From NCBI GenBank assembly GCA_965238045.1, contig CBDEGU010000011.1, positions 845,479-909,478 on the forward strand: a stretch of 64,000 bases of DNA, read 5' to 3'. This document shows positions 27,567-35,474 of this stretch, piece by piece; positions within the stretch are counted from its first letter, which is position 1; the number at the start of each line of letters is the position of its first letter. A program made the position numbers and the translations under genes. The notes beneath the pieces are model-generated. The model saw only the letters and a list, made by a program, of their open reading frames with translations, did no database searches and was not told the origin of the DNA. The stretch is from CBDEGU01 sp965238045. GTDB lineage: Bacteria > Acidobacteriota > Terriglobia > Bryobacterales > UBA6623.

Positions 27567-28382
27567 ATGTTCTGCAAAGCCTGTGGTTCCGAACTCAAGC
27601 CCGATGCCGTGTTCTGCGGCTCGTGCGGGGCTGATGTAAAGCAGGTCACCGCTCCACTGTCGCGGGAGACGAACCCAGCGCGATCAAATATGTCGGACAG
27701 CCCGAGATGGTTCGACAACCAAGTGACCGTCGTTGTGCTGGTGATCTTTTTCTTTCCGGCAGGCCTGTACGCCTTGTGGAGAAGTTCAACGTTTAAGTCC
27801 AGAACGAAGTGGGTAGTAACCGGAATCATCGCAGTGTTATTTCTCGTTGCTGGGACGCGCCGAGAGCCTAGGGCACAACGAGCAAGCGCAGACCTACCGG
27901 TCTCAACTGAGGCAGAGCCCGCCGCGCCGAAGAGCCTTAAAGATCTCGTGTCCGAAGCGTCTGTGGATGTGCTCGGCGAAAAGGTGAACTGGGAGGGCCG
28001 ACCCGCCGCCCTCATGAGCGTTGACACCATTGAGCAGGTTGATGGTGAGGACAAGGGAGGTTATCTGGCGCGAATCAAGTACCGGGCCAACGACCAATTC
28101 ACGACGAGGCTGGTGAGAGTCAATGTTGTTTCGCTGGCGATGAAAGTGATTGAGAAGCTGAGTACGGACCCTGACCTTAGCGACGTCAAGATCTACCTGC
28201 TCATGCCCTATATGGAACATACGGACAAATACGGTAACGACGTCATGGCCCAGGTCGGGAAGTTCGTGTTGCGCAAAGCGATCGCTGATCGTATCAACTG
28301 GAAAAACATGACCTCCGATCAGTTCGAGCAGATTCTCCGGAGCGACGGGCAATTGATGCTCCATCGCACGCTTACCAACTAG
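27567..28382 (+). CDS. Zinc-ribbon membrane protein
   Basis: A 271-aa protein with an N-terminal zinc ribbon (CKACGSELKPDAVFCGSCG), two close membrane segments (VTVVVLVIFFFPAGLYAL and WVVTGIIAVLFLVAG) and a C-terminal domain containing KIYLLMPYMEHTDKYGN. A strong purine-rich site (GGGGAGGGGGGA) precedes the ATG. The last 40 codons resemble a relic at 49885-49975 (RKAIADRINWKN / RKAVAERINWKN), so a paralogue once existed inside the 25-kb element. Function unknown. Confidence 0.75.
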   Translation: MFCKACGSELKPDAVFCGSCGADVKQVTAPLSRETNPARSNMSDSPRWFDNQVTVVVLVIFFFPAGLYALWRSSTFKSRTKWVVTGIIAVLFLVAGTRREPRAQRASADLPVSTEAEPAAPKSLKDLVSEASVDVLGEKVNWEGRPAALMSVDTIEQVDGEDKGGYLARIKYRANDQFTTRLVRVNVVSLAMKVIEKLSTDPDLSDVKIYLLMPYMEHTDKYGNDVMAQVGKFVLRKAIADRINWKNMTSDQFEQILRSDGQLMLHRTLTN

Positions 28383-28420
28383 GCACCACGAGGCTTGAAG
28401 ATCTCTAGGGGAGGGAAGCC

Positions 28421-29200
28421 ATGACCAAGCTGCTCGCAACGTTCTTGGCGCTGGCCTGCGTGGCCGGGGCGGCCGAGCCGGACCGCAAGGAGTTCGGAAC
28501 GATCGACTCGGGAAGTCTTATCCCGCATTACGCTTCCGGGTCCAACACTTTCTCTACCGAATTCCAGATCATGAACCTGGAGGAAGCGCCCGTCCCGTTC
28601 GTGATGAGCATCTTCGATACGAACGGCGACCCGCAGCCCCTCGATCTCCGGGACACGGACGGCAACCTGGTGAGCACCGGTGCAGTCTACGCTGGCATCG
28701 TGCCCGCAGGCGGGATCATGCGCCTGGTCACGCCGTTCGCCACGAATGAAAACAAGCAAGGTTTCGTCGAATTCGACACGCCCAGCATATGGGAACTCGG
28801 CATTCAGGCGGTCATCACCAGCTTCGCGGGCGGAATGCCGCAGTTCCGCGCGTCAATACCGGGAATGGGGCCGTTTCAGAACTTCGTGCGAATGCCCTTT
28901 ACGGAGAAGGGTGGACTCTTCAGTGGCGTCGCCATCATGTCCGGCAGCGATCAGGACGTAACCGTGCTCGCCAGAAATAACAGCGGTGTAGAGCTTTGCC
29001 GGAGCGTAAACCATATGGGGCGCGATACGCAGACGGCGTTCCTGTTGCGCGATCAGATCCCCTGCACCCAGGGCCAGGAAGGCGTCCTTGAGATCTTCGG
29101 CGACGGCTTCGGGTTGGCGTCGATCGGCCTCGTCTTCGATCAGCAACTCCGAATGTGGACTTCGCTTCCGTTCGATCTGTGCTGCTTCGATCCGCAGTAA
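28421..29200 (+). CDS. Secreted hypothetical protein
   Basis: A 259-aa protein with a signal peptide (MTKLLATFLALACVAGAAEP). The mature part is beta-rich: TEFQIMNLEEAPVPFVMSIF, AGIVPAGGIMRLVTPF and SLPFDLCCFDPQ. Proteins of this pattern recur in acidobacteria without known function. GGGGAGGG lies at normal distance upstream of the ATG, and the gene follows the zinc-ribbon gene by 38 bases. Confidence 0.7.
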   Translation: MTKLLATFLALACVAGAAEPDRKEFGTIDSGSLIPHYASGSNTFSTEFQIMNLEEAPVPFVMSIFDTNGDPQPLDLRDTDGNLVSTGAVYAGIVPAGGIMRLVTPFATNENKQGFVEFDTPSIWELGIQAVITSFAGGMPQFRASIPGMGPFQNFVRMPFTEKGGLFSGVAIMSGSDQDVTVLARNNSGVELCRSVNHMGRDTQTAFLLRDQIPCTQGQEGVLEIFGDGFGLASIGLVFDQQLRMWTSLPFDLCCFDPQ

Positions 29201-29209
29201 TCACAGCCC

Positions 29210-29317
29210 CGGCAATATATGTGTGTCTATCCGCAACAGGATCTTCTCATTCTCGCCGAGCTGTTCCGCCACCTTCAGCATGGTGTCGGCGACTTCCTTT
29301 TGAGCCTTCTCGGCGCG
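29210..29317 (-). other. Short coding-like segment after the nuclease stop
   Basis: In frame after the TAG of the Hjc-like gene the minus strand reads RAEKAQKEVADTMLKVAEQL and ENEKILLRIDTHILPGL before a TGA. It is either a tiny gene starting at an internal ATG or the detached tail of another protein. Confidence 0.3.
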
Positions 29318-29728
29318 CTACCAACCGCGCCGCAGTTTCCGGCTGAAATTCATAGGTAACCTTTTTGGCGGTCGGTTACCGGGTTGTATGCCAGTCCGAG
29401 CAGCCCTGTCTCGAAGCTCTGTAGCCGCGAGGTGAGCGCCCCGCCGCAATGACGGGCCGCTACAGTTCCCGCACATCCGGCAGTCTCGCCAGCGATGTAC
29501 GAGCTTGCGGGCCATCGGCGGCGCCGTGAACTCTCGGAGCGTTTCCATCTCGACACTGCCGGGCCAGTCTCGAGTCTTCACCTGAACCAGGACCACATCG
29601 CGCGAGCCGATGCCGACGATATCCCACTCGCCAAGACTGGCCGCCGAGCGGGTGCAGCGGTAGCCCGCCGCTTCCAGCAAGCGCATGGAGCGATGCTCGT
29701 TTCGTGTGCCCTTGGCCTTGGCGTTCAT
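29318..29728 (-). CDS. Hjc-like PD-(D/E)XK nuclease
   Basis: A 136-aa protein whose first 80 residues match small Holliday-junction-resolvase-like nucleases: GTRNEHRSMRLLEAAGYRC, then GEWDIVGIGSRDVVLVQVKT. These carry the acidic D and the E/QxK of the PD-(D/E)XK site. Residues after about 85 (CRMCGNCSGPSLRRGAH) look degenerate, so the tail may be frameshifted. Phages and integrative elements use such enzymes for recombination. It lies downstream of the small terminase gene. Confidence 0.65.
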   Translation of the reverse strand: MNAKAKGTRNEHRSMRLLEAAGYRCTRSAASLGEWDIVGIGSRDVVLVQVKTRDWPGSVEMETLREFTAPPMARKLVHRWRDCRMCGNCSGPSLRRGAHLAATELRDRAARTGIQPGNRPPKRLPMNFSRKLRRGW

Positions 29729-29741
29729 GTGTAGCGGCTCG

Positions 29742-29775
29742 AAAAAAGCGGGGGCCGGGTGAGGCCCGGTCCCCT
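29742..29775 (-). terminator. Rho-independent-like terminator
   Basis: On the minus strand GGGGACCGGGCC pairs with CCGGCCCC, followed by a GC end and six T. A homologous hairpin with the same GGTTAGGTGAGT leader lies at 62420-62454. Confidence 0.6.
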
Positions 29776-29876
29776 TTACTCACCTAACCCGAGCGGCCCT
29801 CGTGTCTATCTCCTGAGCCGGTCGGCCGCCACGAACATGTTCTTGAAATCCAGATGGTCGAAATGCATAAAGTCTC

Positions 29877-30221
29877 CTAGGATATGCGCGGGTGTTGCGG
29901 GCGCTTGTCTATGGCGCAATTGAAATCCAGATCGAGCGAATCCCAGATTCGACAGAATTCGCGCCGTGCTTCCTTCTCGAATTTCAAAAGCGGGTTGAGT
30001 CGTGGGACGCCGGTGCGGCGGTTGCTGGTGACTAGCTTCGCGTCCTTCAGCTCGCCTCGGATGTGTTGCAACTCGTCGAATGCTTCCAAGACCACGCGCA
30101 ACAAGGCGCGGCGCTCCGGGCTCCGGGCGCGGGATGGGACCAGCTCGGCCCAGAGGGCGCTGGCTTCGGGTGAGAGGTGCTGTGGTGCCGGGAAATCGGC
30201 GTGATCGTTGGCTTCGGTCAT
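29877..30221 (-). CDS. Phage terminase small subunit, P27 family
   Basis: A 114-aa protein with the P27 pattern: HLSPEASALWAELV near the start, LLRVVLEAFDELQHIRGEL and a C-terminal KFEKEARREFCRIWDSLDL. P27 small terminases recognise phage DNA for packaging. No large terminase or structural genes are seen, so the element may be a phage satellite or a decayed prophage. Confidence 0.75.
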   Translation of the reverse strand: MTEANDHADFPAPQHLSPEASALWAELVPSRARSPERRALLRVVLEAFDELQHIRGELKDAKLVTSNRRTGVPRLNPLLKFEKEARREFCRIWDSLDLDFNCAIDKRPQHPRIS

Positions 30222-30271
30222 TTTTTATTTTTCCCTGCCCCTTATCAAAACCTGCGTGCGTAAAAATCTAG

Positions 30272-30359
30272 CTAGGCGAACGGTTCCGTTTGCGCAGGCG
30301 CTAGAGATTGCCCCCCCCCTCCCCCACCCAGGCCCATGCCTTCGACTGATCTCCGCCGC
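30272..30359 (+). other. G/C-rich tract, no gene seen
   Basis: The stretch contains long C runs (about 30311-30327) between the terminase and HNH remnants. Nothing else is supported. Confidence 0.4.
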
Positions 30360-30596
30360 TCAGCGACCGGGCCGTAGCCCCGGTACGCCCCGCGCCCATT
30401 CCGGGCCATCGTTGCTTTTCGTTGCCAGCGAGCGCGGCACGTACGGCCAGGGGGCCAGGGGCACCCCCCCACCCCCGCCGCGCTTTGCGCTTTCGCGTTC
30501 GTAAACCGTCTTCCGTGAGTGGCACGTCGAGCACAACGCTTGCAGATTCGTCTCGTCGTACTTGCCGAAGCCAAGCTGATACTGAAAGTCGTTACT
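30360..30596 (-). pseudogene. HNH endonuclease C-terminal fragment
   Basis: The frame reads YQLGFGKYDETNLQALCSTC, then HSRKTVYERESAKR, the second half of small phage HNH endonucleases (Asn/His of the HNH and the second CxxC). The first CxxC and first His are absent because the ParB-methyltransferase gene abuts it. HNH proteins of this type often sit beside terminase genes. Confidence 0.65.
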
Positions 30597-31917
30597 AGCC
30601 AATTTCGTCTCCGTATGCCGTCCAGCCGTTCCGCGACTTCCTGGCGAAAACATCTAATTTCGAGCCGGGACACAATCCTTCGATCATCTGATAGAACTCG
30701 TCCGGTTTTTCGGAATGCTTACCCATCGGCGCGATCAGCGCCGTGCTTTGGTTTGTCAATTCCACCGTTGGCTTGCCCTTGATTGCCAATAGACAGTGCT
30801 CTGTCTTGCCACGCAGCCAGTCCCCCGTGCCAATACGCGGCTTTACCCATGTCAAGATCGTCTTCTGCTGAAAGCCCCACGCGTCGATACAAGTAAAAGA
30901 CTCACGCATGAATGCGTTCGTAGTCCACAGCCAGAGCACACTATCCGCGTGCGCCCATTCTCCTATCGGTAATGAGTGGATACTTTCTGCCCAGGCCCAA
31001 CGCTCGTTGCAATCCCACGCAGCCAGCGTGCCAATAGACATGCCACGCAGCCAGTCCCCCGTGCCAATACGCGGCTTTACCCATGTCAAGATCGTCTTCT
31101 GCTGAAAGCCCCACGCGTCGATACAAGTAAAAGACTCACGCATGAATGCGTTCGTAGTCCACAGCCAGAGCACACTATCCGCGTGCGCCCATTCTCCTAT
31201 CGGTAATGAGTGGATACTTTCAAGCGACATCGCTGGATAGGGGTTCGCTGATCTGTGTGTTGAATCAGCCGAGCGTCCATAACTCCACGGCGGGTCAATG
31301 ACGAGAACGCGGTACTTTCCGTCTGGCGGCTTAGCTGGTTCAGCGCGTAGTTTCTCGGCCTGTTGGGCGGTTTTGAGTTTCCTGTACACCCCGCTCACTC
31401 GCCCCGTTTTATCCATCTGATCGACTAGCTTTTGATACTTCTCTGGTTCTGCCTCGGCGGCTTCGCAGACTTCGTGTACCTTTTTCAGGCTGCGAGCGCT
31501 CGTTCCGACCGCCTTGGCCACCTTGTCGCGGGACTTACCTCGACCCTGTGGGAAGTTCCCACGGGGTTCCTTTTTACCAGCTAGCATTCGCTGCTTCGCC
31601 GCCAACCGCTCCCGCGCTTCTAGAGCTTCCGCAATTGCGTTCTGTTCGCTGGGCCTAAAATCCAGCCGTACCACGTTCTCATCGCACTGTCCTCGCAGGA
31701 TGTCTTTGAGCCGTACAATATGGACGGCAATCGTCTCCCAATCGAGCGCCTTGCAGGCTTCTAGCCTCCGTTCTCCAGCTATCAGTCGCCTATCTTCGTC
31801 GATCACTATGGGGTGCAGTAGCCCTATCGCTTCGATGCTTGCTTGTAGTTGGGCAAGATCGCCGACTGTTTTCCGTGCGCGCTCGCCGACTGATACATCG
31901 GAAATTGGTAGCTCCAT
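30595..31917 (-). CDS. ParB-like N-domain fused to MT-A70 adenine methyltransferase
   Basis: The 440-aa protein starts at the ATG at 31917, overlapping the upstream TAA by one base. Residues 1-75 are a ParB/Srx-like domain (LHPIVIDEDRRLIAGERRLE). A helical linker follows (KKEPRGNFPQGRGKSRDKVA), then the MT-A70 methyltransferase from about residue 200 with catalytic DPPWSYG, PYPAMSLESIHSLP and SVLWLWTTNAFM. A 179-bp block is duplicated exactly with a 55-bp spacer, adding 78 in-frame codons inside the catalytic domain. Such fusions in phages methylate adenine in element DNA. The insertion may abolish activity or be an assembly artefact. Confidence 0.8.
   Translation of the reverse strand: MELPISDVSVGERARKTVGDLAQLQASIEAIGLLHPIVIDEDRRLIAGERRLEACKALDWETIAVHIVRLKDILRGQCDENVVRLDFRPSEQNAIAEALEARERLAAKQRMLAGKKEPRGNFPQGRGKSRDKVAKAVGTSARSLKKVHEVCEAAEAEPEKYQKLVDQMDKTGRVSGVYRKLKTAQQAEKLRAEPAKPPDGKYRVLVIDPPWSYGRSADSTHRSANPYPAMSLESIHSLPIGEWAHADSVLWLWTTNAFMRESFTCIDAWGFQQKTILTWVKPRIGTGDWLRGMSIGTLAAWDCNERWAWAESIHSLPIGEWAHADSVLWLWTTNAFMRESFTCIDAWGFQQKTILTWVKPRIGTGDWLRGKTEHCLLAIKGKPTVELTNQSTALIAPMGKHSEKPDEFYQMIEGLCPGSKLDVFARKSRNGWTAYGDEIG
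30808..31220 (+). repeat. Exact 179-bp direct duplication inside the methyltransferase gene
   Basis: Positions 30808-30986 and 31042-31220 are identical, separated by 55 unshared bases. The period is 234 bases, a multiple of three, so the frame is kept. Each copy encodes SVLWLWTTNAFMRESFTCID and flanking residues. Confidence 0.95.
31543..31567 (-). repeat. Coding palindrome in the ParB-like gene
   Basis: On the coding strand ACCCCGTGGGAA, one C, then TTCCCACAGGGT: 11 of 12 arm positions pair. It encodes PRGNFPQG. Homologous positions at 62800, 63325 and 63418 carry different palindromes. Confidence 0.85.
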
Positions 31918-32342
31918 TACCCCATTTCCTGAAGGATCTGCTTGTTTTTCTGGATGGCCTTGTTGGCGTCTTCGAGACACTTCTCGCAGAGCGGATCAGT
32001 ACCCAAATGCCAGCCGCCAAGCGCATCGTCTGGAACTTTAGTCAGTTCGTAGACAGTCATCCACGAAGGCGGCAAATCGGACGCATGCGTCCGATCCGCC
32101 AATAACAAATGCCCCGCAATAGCCATTAAACGCCGCGCGGTACGTTCACCGAACGGAACCCTGTCGCTCTCAATCATCGGTCCAAACTCGCCATGCGGCA
32201 GCGCGTGCTTGGCTCCGAGCAACAGCTTGCCTACGTCGATAATCGCCAGCACGGAATCCTGCCAGCGCTCGGCTATCGCGTCCGCGAAATCATCAGCGCT
32301 CGCGTCACAGCCATCAGCGATTAGCTGCTCTCGATAGCTCAT
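31917..32342 (-). CDS. DUF3102 protein
   Basis: A 141-aa protein with a DUF3102 core: DVGKLLLGAKHALPHGEFG, FGERTARRLMAIAGHLLLAD and SWMTVYELTKV. DUF3102 proteins occur in phages and plasmids and have no proven function; a DNA-related role is inferred from their setting. Its ATG overlaps the downstream end of the small gene before it, and its TAA overlaps the ParB-methyltransferase ATG. A perfect 20-bp palindrome lies in the codons for DRTHASD. Fragments of related genes are at 62.9-63.2 kb. Confidence 0.75.
   Translation of the reverse strand: MSYREQLIADGCDASADDFADAIAERWQDSVLAIIDVGKLLLGAKHALPHGEFGPMIESDRVPFGERTARRLMAIAGHLLLADRTHASDLPPSWMTVYELTKVPDDALGGWHLGTDPLCEKCLEDANKAIQKNKQILQEMG
32076..32095 (-). 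repeat. Perfect 20-bp coding palindrome in the DUF3102 gene
   Basis: ATCGGACGCATGCGTCCGAT is identical to its reverse complement. It encodes DRTHASD. The same position in related fragments carries other perfect palindromes (63029-63050 and 63101-63120). Confidence 0.95.
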
Positions 32343-32596
32343 GCGTTCTTCTCAGGCGCGTCTCGAAACCCTAATTCCGCGTGCATCGTAAGCACTTGGC
32401 GTAGAGCTAAGCGCTCCGCCGCTTCCCGGTCCAAGCCGCCGTCGTACTCACAAATTGCTGCTCGCTCATAGAAGAGAGCAAGATAGTCATCGATATCGGG
32501 CGGAAGCTGTGGCGGCGCGGCGCACGCGCTGGCGTCCGCGCTTCGCGCTTCCTGCTGCCTTGCCATGACGCGTCGGGCTATCTCCAAGTAGTGCAT
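32339..32596 (-). CDS. Small phage-type hypothetical protein
   Basis: An 85-aa protein (MHYLEIARRVMARQQEARS ... RAAICEYDGGLDREAAERLA) of a type found beside helicase/primase genes in phages and plasmids. It overlaps the DUF3102 gene by 4 bases (ATGA). No known domain. Confidence 0.6.
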   Translation of the reverse strand: MHYLEIARRVMARQQEARSADASACAAPPQLPPDIDDYLALFYERAAICEYDGGLDREAAERLALRQVLTMHAELGFRDAPEKNA

Positions 32597-32622
32597 GTTA
32601 AGTTTTGGCGTACTTATATCGC

Positions 32623-33963
32623 TTATGTCGCAATGGCAACCCATACTTCAGCCGGGCGGCCGCCGGTGTTGAGCGTGTGTTTCGCTGCCCGCTTGAGCCG
32701 CAGTAGCGAATCAAGGGCTCTGTCTATCTGCTCCTTCCCTTTGTGGCCGGAGAAACTGCGGACAATATCGTTTCGCGTCATGCCGTCCGGCTTGTCCCGT
32801 AGCAGCAGGAGTACGCGATCAGCAACCGGGTCCCCGAGCGAGTCTCCGAAAATGAACCGGGCCGAGGACTCGGCATATGACCACACGGCTAGCGCAGCAA
32901 ACAGATGATGAGCACTAATGACGTTGGAGCCGTCGAGTAGCGCGTAAATGAGCGCTAGGCGCACTGCCTGCGCCTCGCCCCGTGAGGTGACGGAACCGAA
33001 CAGGCCTGGCTGTCCCTGACTCAGGCTGCCGTAGACTTCTCTCCACACCGAGCGCGCCGAATCATCGCGCCGCACTTCGCCAGCCAACCGGGCCCTCTTC
33101 ACTACTGCCCGCAGCTTGTCAATCAGCGGTTGCAGGTCGTGGTCTGTCAGGCTTCCGCCCTCTGGTAGTTCTTTAGAGCGTCTGGCACACACCCACAGAA
33201 AACGATTGGCAAATCCGTTGCCTGCCTGAGTGTCAGTGAGCAAGCGCGTAAGCTCACCTACGGTGATGTGTCCGGTAAGGGAGATGTGCGCATCTGTGCT
33301 GGTCGCCGCAGCCGAGCGGGTCATCACCCGCAACGTGTCGCCATCCCAGGCTTGGCGAATGACGGCGCTGAGCGTGTTACCTTGCCTCTCGCAGACTTGT
33401 AGCACCCGGCCAAATTCCGGCTCGACGACAAGTAACCGCTTGTCGTCGATACCTGGGTCTTTCACGACGTATTCTTGCCGCTTCTGGTCATACTCCCTGA
33501 TGGGGTCTCGCACTTGCCAAATGAGCCCTTCCCCCGACGAAAGGCCGTTGGTGATGCAGGCCGTCGCCCAGCCTTCATCAACAGCACCGAGTACACGCTT
33601 CACGTGAGAACCGCTTGTGCCCTTCCGCGCCTTGCTGGTCTCACCAGCGACGCAGCAGAACAGGTTCGGGTGGTGACGGTCAGCCTCCACGGGGAAGTAA
33701 GGACCGCGCCCGACTGCTGAGCCGAAGGCGACGAGTAGCTGAATGAGTAGAGCTGCCGGGTCTGCCTCGGTATGCGGCTCAATGGCACGGACGATCTCCC
33801 CAGCGACTCCGTAGTAGGCCTCTTTTTCCAGGCGCTGCGGCCATCCCTGTACATGCGACATAAGCGACTTATGCGACATAAGTCTCGGTACATCGGGTGG
33901 CGACGGCTCCGCCGCTCGCTCGTAGTCGCGTCTCGCGGCGCGTTGGAACTGCTCAACTTTCAT
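32623..33963 (-). CDS. DUF3987-like replication protein
   Basis: The 446-aa protein resembles DUF3987 proteins, helicase/primase-associated proteins of phages and plasmids: ALLIQLLVAFGSAVGRGPYF, GETSKARKGTSGSHV (a P-loop-like turn), LLVVEPEFGRVLQVC, and TGHITVGELTRLL with GNGFANRFLWV. The C-terminus has a winged-helix-like end (DGMTRNDIVRSFSGH). It overlaps the primase-like gene by 4 bases. Role in element replication is inferred. Confidence 0.75.
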   Translation of the reverse strand: MKVEQFQRAARRDYERAAEPSPPDVPRLMSHKSLMSHVQGWPQRLEKEAYYGVAGEIVRAIEPHTEADPAALLIQLLVAFGSAVGRGPYFPVEADRHHPNLFCCVAGETSKARKGTSGSHVKRVLGAVDEGWATACITNGLSSGEGLIWQVRDPIREYDQKRQEYVVKDPGIDDKRLLVVEPEFGRVLQVCERQGNTLSAVIRQAWDGDTLRVMTRSAAATSTDAHISLTGHITVGELTRLLTDTQAGNGFANRFLWVCARRSKELPEGGSLTDHDLQPLIDKLRAVVKRARLAGEVRRDDSARSVWREVYGSLSQGQPGLFGSVTSRGEAQAVRLALIYALLDGSNVISAHHLFAALAVWSYAESSARFIFGDSLGDPVADRVLLLLRDKPDGMTRNDIVRSFSGHKGKEQIDRALDSLLRLKRAAKHTLNTGGRPAEVWVAIAT

Positions 33964-34565
33964 GCGGCCCGCGCCTCCATCCGCTGCTGTAGGCTGATGA
34001 CCTCGGCGGGTGCCATAGCTTCCAAGCGACAGACCCAGCGGTCGAGTCGGTCAATGTCCAGGGTTCCTGCAATCACCCCCCACGCGAACTCCCAGTCGTC
34101 CTCCAAGGCACCGTGCGCAAGCGCGTGACGCGCCCACCAGCAGATGGTTAGGTCGTCGCTGATTACGCAGTTGCGACACTCGCGAATTGCCTTGAGCGTG
34201 CCTTCTCGCCAGCCCGTCAACTCAGCGGCCCGTGCCTCAGCTTGAGTGCGCCTCTCGCGCCATTCGCGCCGTTGCGCTAGCGACAAGGGCCGGTTGTCGA
34301 GCGAAACGTTGTAAAAGCTGGCCAGCCATTGCGACGCGGTGCGCTTGTCGCATCCCAGAACGCGTTGAACCAACGCGAGTACGCCACCGCCGCCTTCACC
34401 CGCCTTGAAGTCGTGCCAGCAATTTTTCCCGGGCGAGACTGAGACGCTACGGCTCTCCGAGCCCCTCCACCAAGCCGATCCGCGATTGTTTCGGAGCGGC
34501 GGGCCTCCAAGCCCAGCCCACACCTCGGCAATATCGGTGCAGTCCACTAGTTCGCGCGGAGTCAT
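33960..34565 (-). CDS. Primase-like zinc-finger/TOPRIM-associated protein
   Basis: A 201-aa protein whose first half reads GSAWWRGSESRSVSVSPGKN, then WHDFKAGEGGGGVLALVQRV. This matches the nucleotide-contact region of CHC2/DnaG-type and phage primase N-domains (W.DF..GEGG...LV). The C-terminal half is helical. It overlaps the excisionase gene by 4 bases (ATGA at 34562-34565) and precedes DUF3987, together a likely replication module. Full primase activity is not shown. Confidence 0.6.
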   Translation of the reverse strand: MTPRELVDCTDIAEVWAGLGGPPLRNNRGSAWWRGSESRSVSVSPGKNCWHDFKAGEGGGGVLALVQRVLGCDKRTASQWLASFYNVSLDNRPLSLAQRREWRERRTQAEARAAELTGWREGTLKAIRECRNCVISDDLTICWWARHALAHGALEDDWEFAWGVIAGTLDIDRLDRWVCRLEAMAPAEVISLQQRMEARAA

Positions 34566-34768
34566 TCGACCTCTTCGCGCTGTTCTAGGAACTGCCGGAT
34601 CGCGGCCTTGGAGAAGTAGACCGTCTTGCCCAGGCGCGTCCTGCGCGGCCCCTGTCGAGCCACCCCCCACCGCCTAATAGTGCGAAGCGAACGGCCTATT
34701 AGGACGGCGAACTCCCGTTCAGAGATATAGGCGGCAGTAGGTAATTCAATGCTGCTAGGAACGATCAT
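34562..34768 (-). CDS. Excisionase-like helix-turn-helix protein
   Basis: A 68-aa MerR/AlpA-type winged helix: YISEREFAVLIGRSLRTIRR, then WGVARQGPRRTRLGKTVYF. Small proteins of this kind bind att arms or promoters and control excision or replication in integrative elements. It lies between the integrase operon end and the replication genes and overlaps the next gene. Confidence 0.75.
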   Translation of the reverse strand: MIVPSSIELPTAAYISEREFAVLIGRSLRTIRRWGVARQGPRRTRLGKTVYFSKAAIRQFLEQREEVE

Positions 34769-34832
34769 AAACCTGTCTCCTTCGGTAACGAAAAGACAAG
34801 TGTAGGCCGAAACCTAGCGGGATGTAACGGGG

Positions 34833-35474
34833 TCACTTCCCAGTTTGTTTGTGGGGGTTCGTGCAGAAGCTACGTATATTTCGGCCGGTCACTGGCTGGC
34901 CCAGATTCTTCCGGTCCACCGCTACCGTGTTGGCAAGTGCTGTCCAGCTCAGGCCCGGTCGCCTCTGGTGTAATTCGTCTAACCTACGTTGCCACTCCCG
35001 GTGGCGGTCCTGTATCGCTCGCTCGCCGCCGTGGCTCTTCACGCCGCCCTGACTGCCGCCCTGACGCACCTGCTTGCCCGTCGTGCTGTCAATGCGCAGG
35101 CCCGCGATTTGCGCGCGCGCCCCCAACACATACGCCTGCATCACTATGCCTTCTGGTTCGCGCCGCTTCAGCAGCTCACGGCACTTCGGCAGGCACACCA
35201 GGCACGTAAACAGATCGTATGCCTGCTGATAAGACGGAGAATTGGCAATTGCTTGCGCTACCTCTTGCGCCGCGATCCGTAGGTCCGTGATCGCCATCGG
35301 GTTTTTCTTGGGATCGACTCTATTCACACCCGGCGGGTCCGCCAAGTGCGCCCGCAGGGCATCTATCTCATCAGGTAACTTCAGCTTGCGCAGGCGTGCC
35401 TTCACTTGGCGCTCTACCTTGTCCAGCCAGGCCGCCAGTGCCGCGCGGCGCTCCTTGACGGTCCTCCTAGCCAT
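34833..35474 (-). CDS. Hypothetical element protein
   Basis: A 213-aa basic protein with no family recognised. It has a charged N-terminus (KERRAALAAWLDKVERQVKA), a CLVCLPKC motif and a possible helix-turn-helix near the C-terminus (LSWTALANTVAVDRKNLG). It overlaps the integrase stop by 8 bases, so it is translated with int. Confidence 0.5.
   Translation of the reverse strand: MARRTVKERRAALAAWLDKVERQVKARLRKLKLPDEIDALRAHLADPPGVNRVDPKKNPMAITDLRIAAQEVAQAIANSPSYQQAYDLFTCLVCLPKCRELLKRREPEGIVMQAYVLGARAQIAGLRIDSTTGKQVRQGGSQGGVKSHGGERAIQDRHREWQRRLDELHQRRPGLSWTALANTVAVDRKNLGQPVTGRNIRSFCTNPHKQTGK

Noticed and set aside
24317..29200. A toxin-antitoxin pair among the small genes
   Set aside because: No small gene pair with recognised toxin or antitoxin motifs was found.
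30808..31220. Diversity-generating retroelement template/variable repeat pair
   Set aside because: The two copies are identical rather than differing at adenines, and no reverse transcriptase is present.
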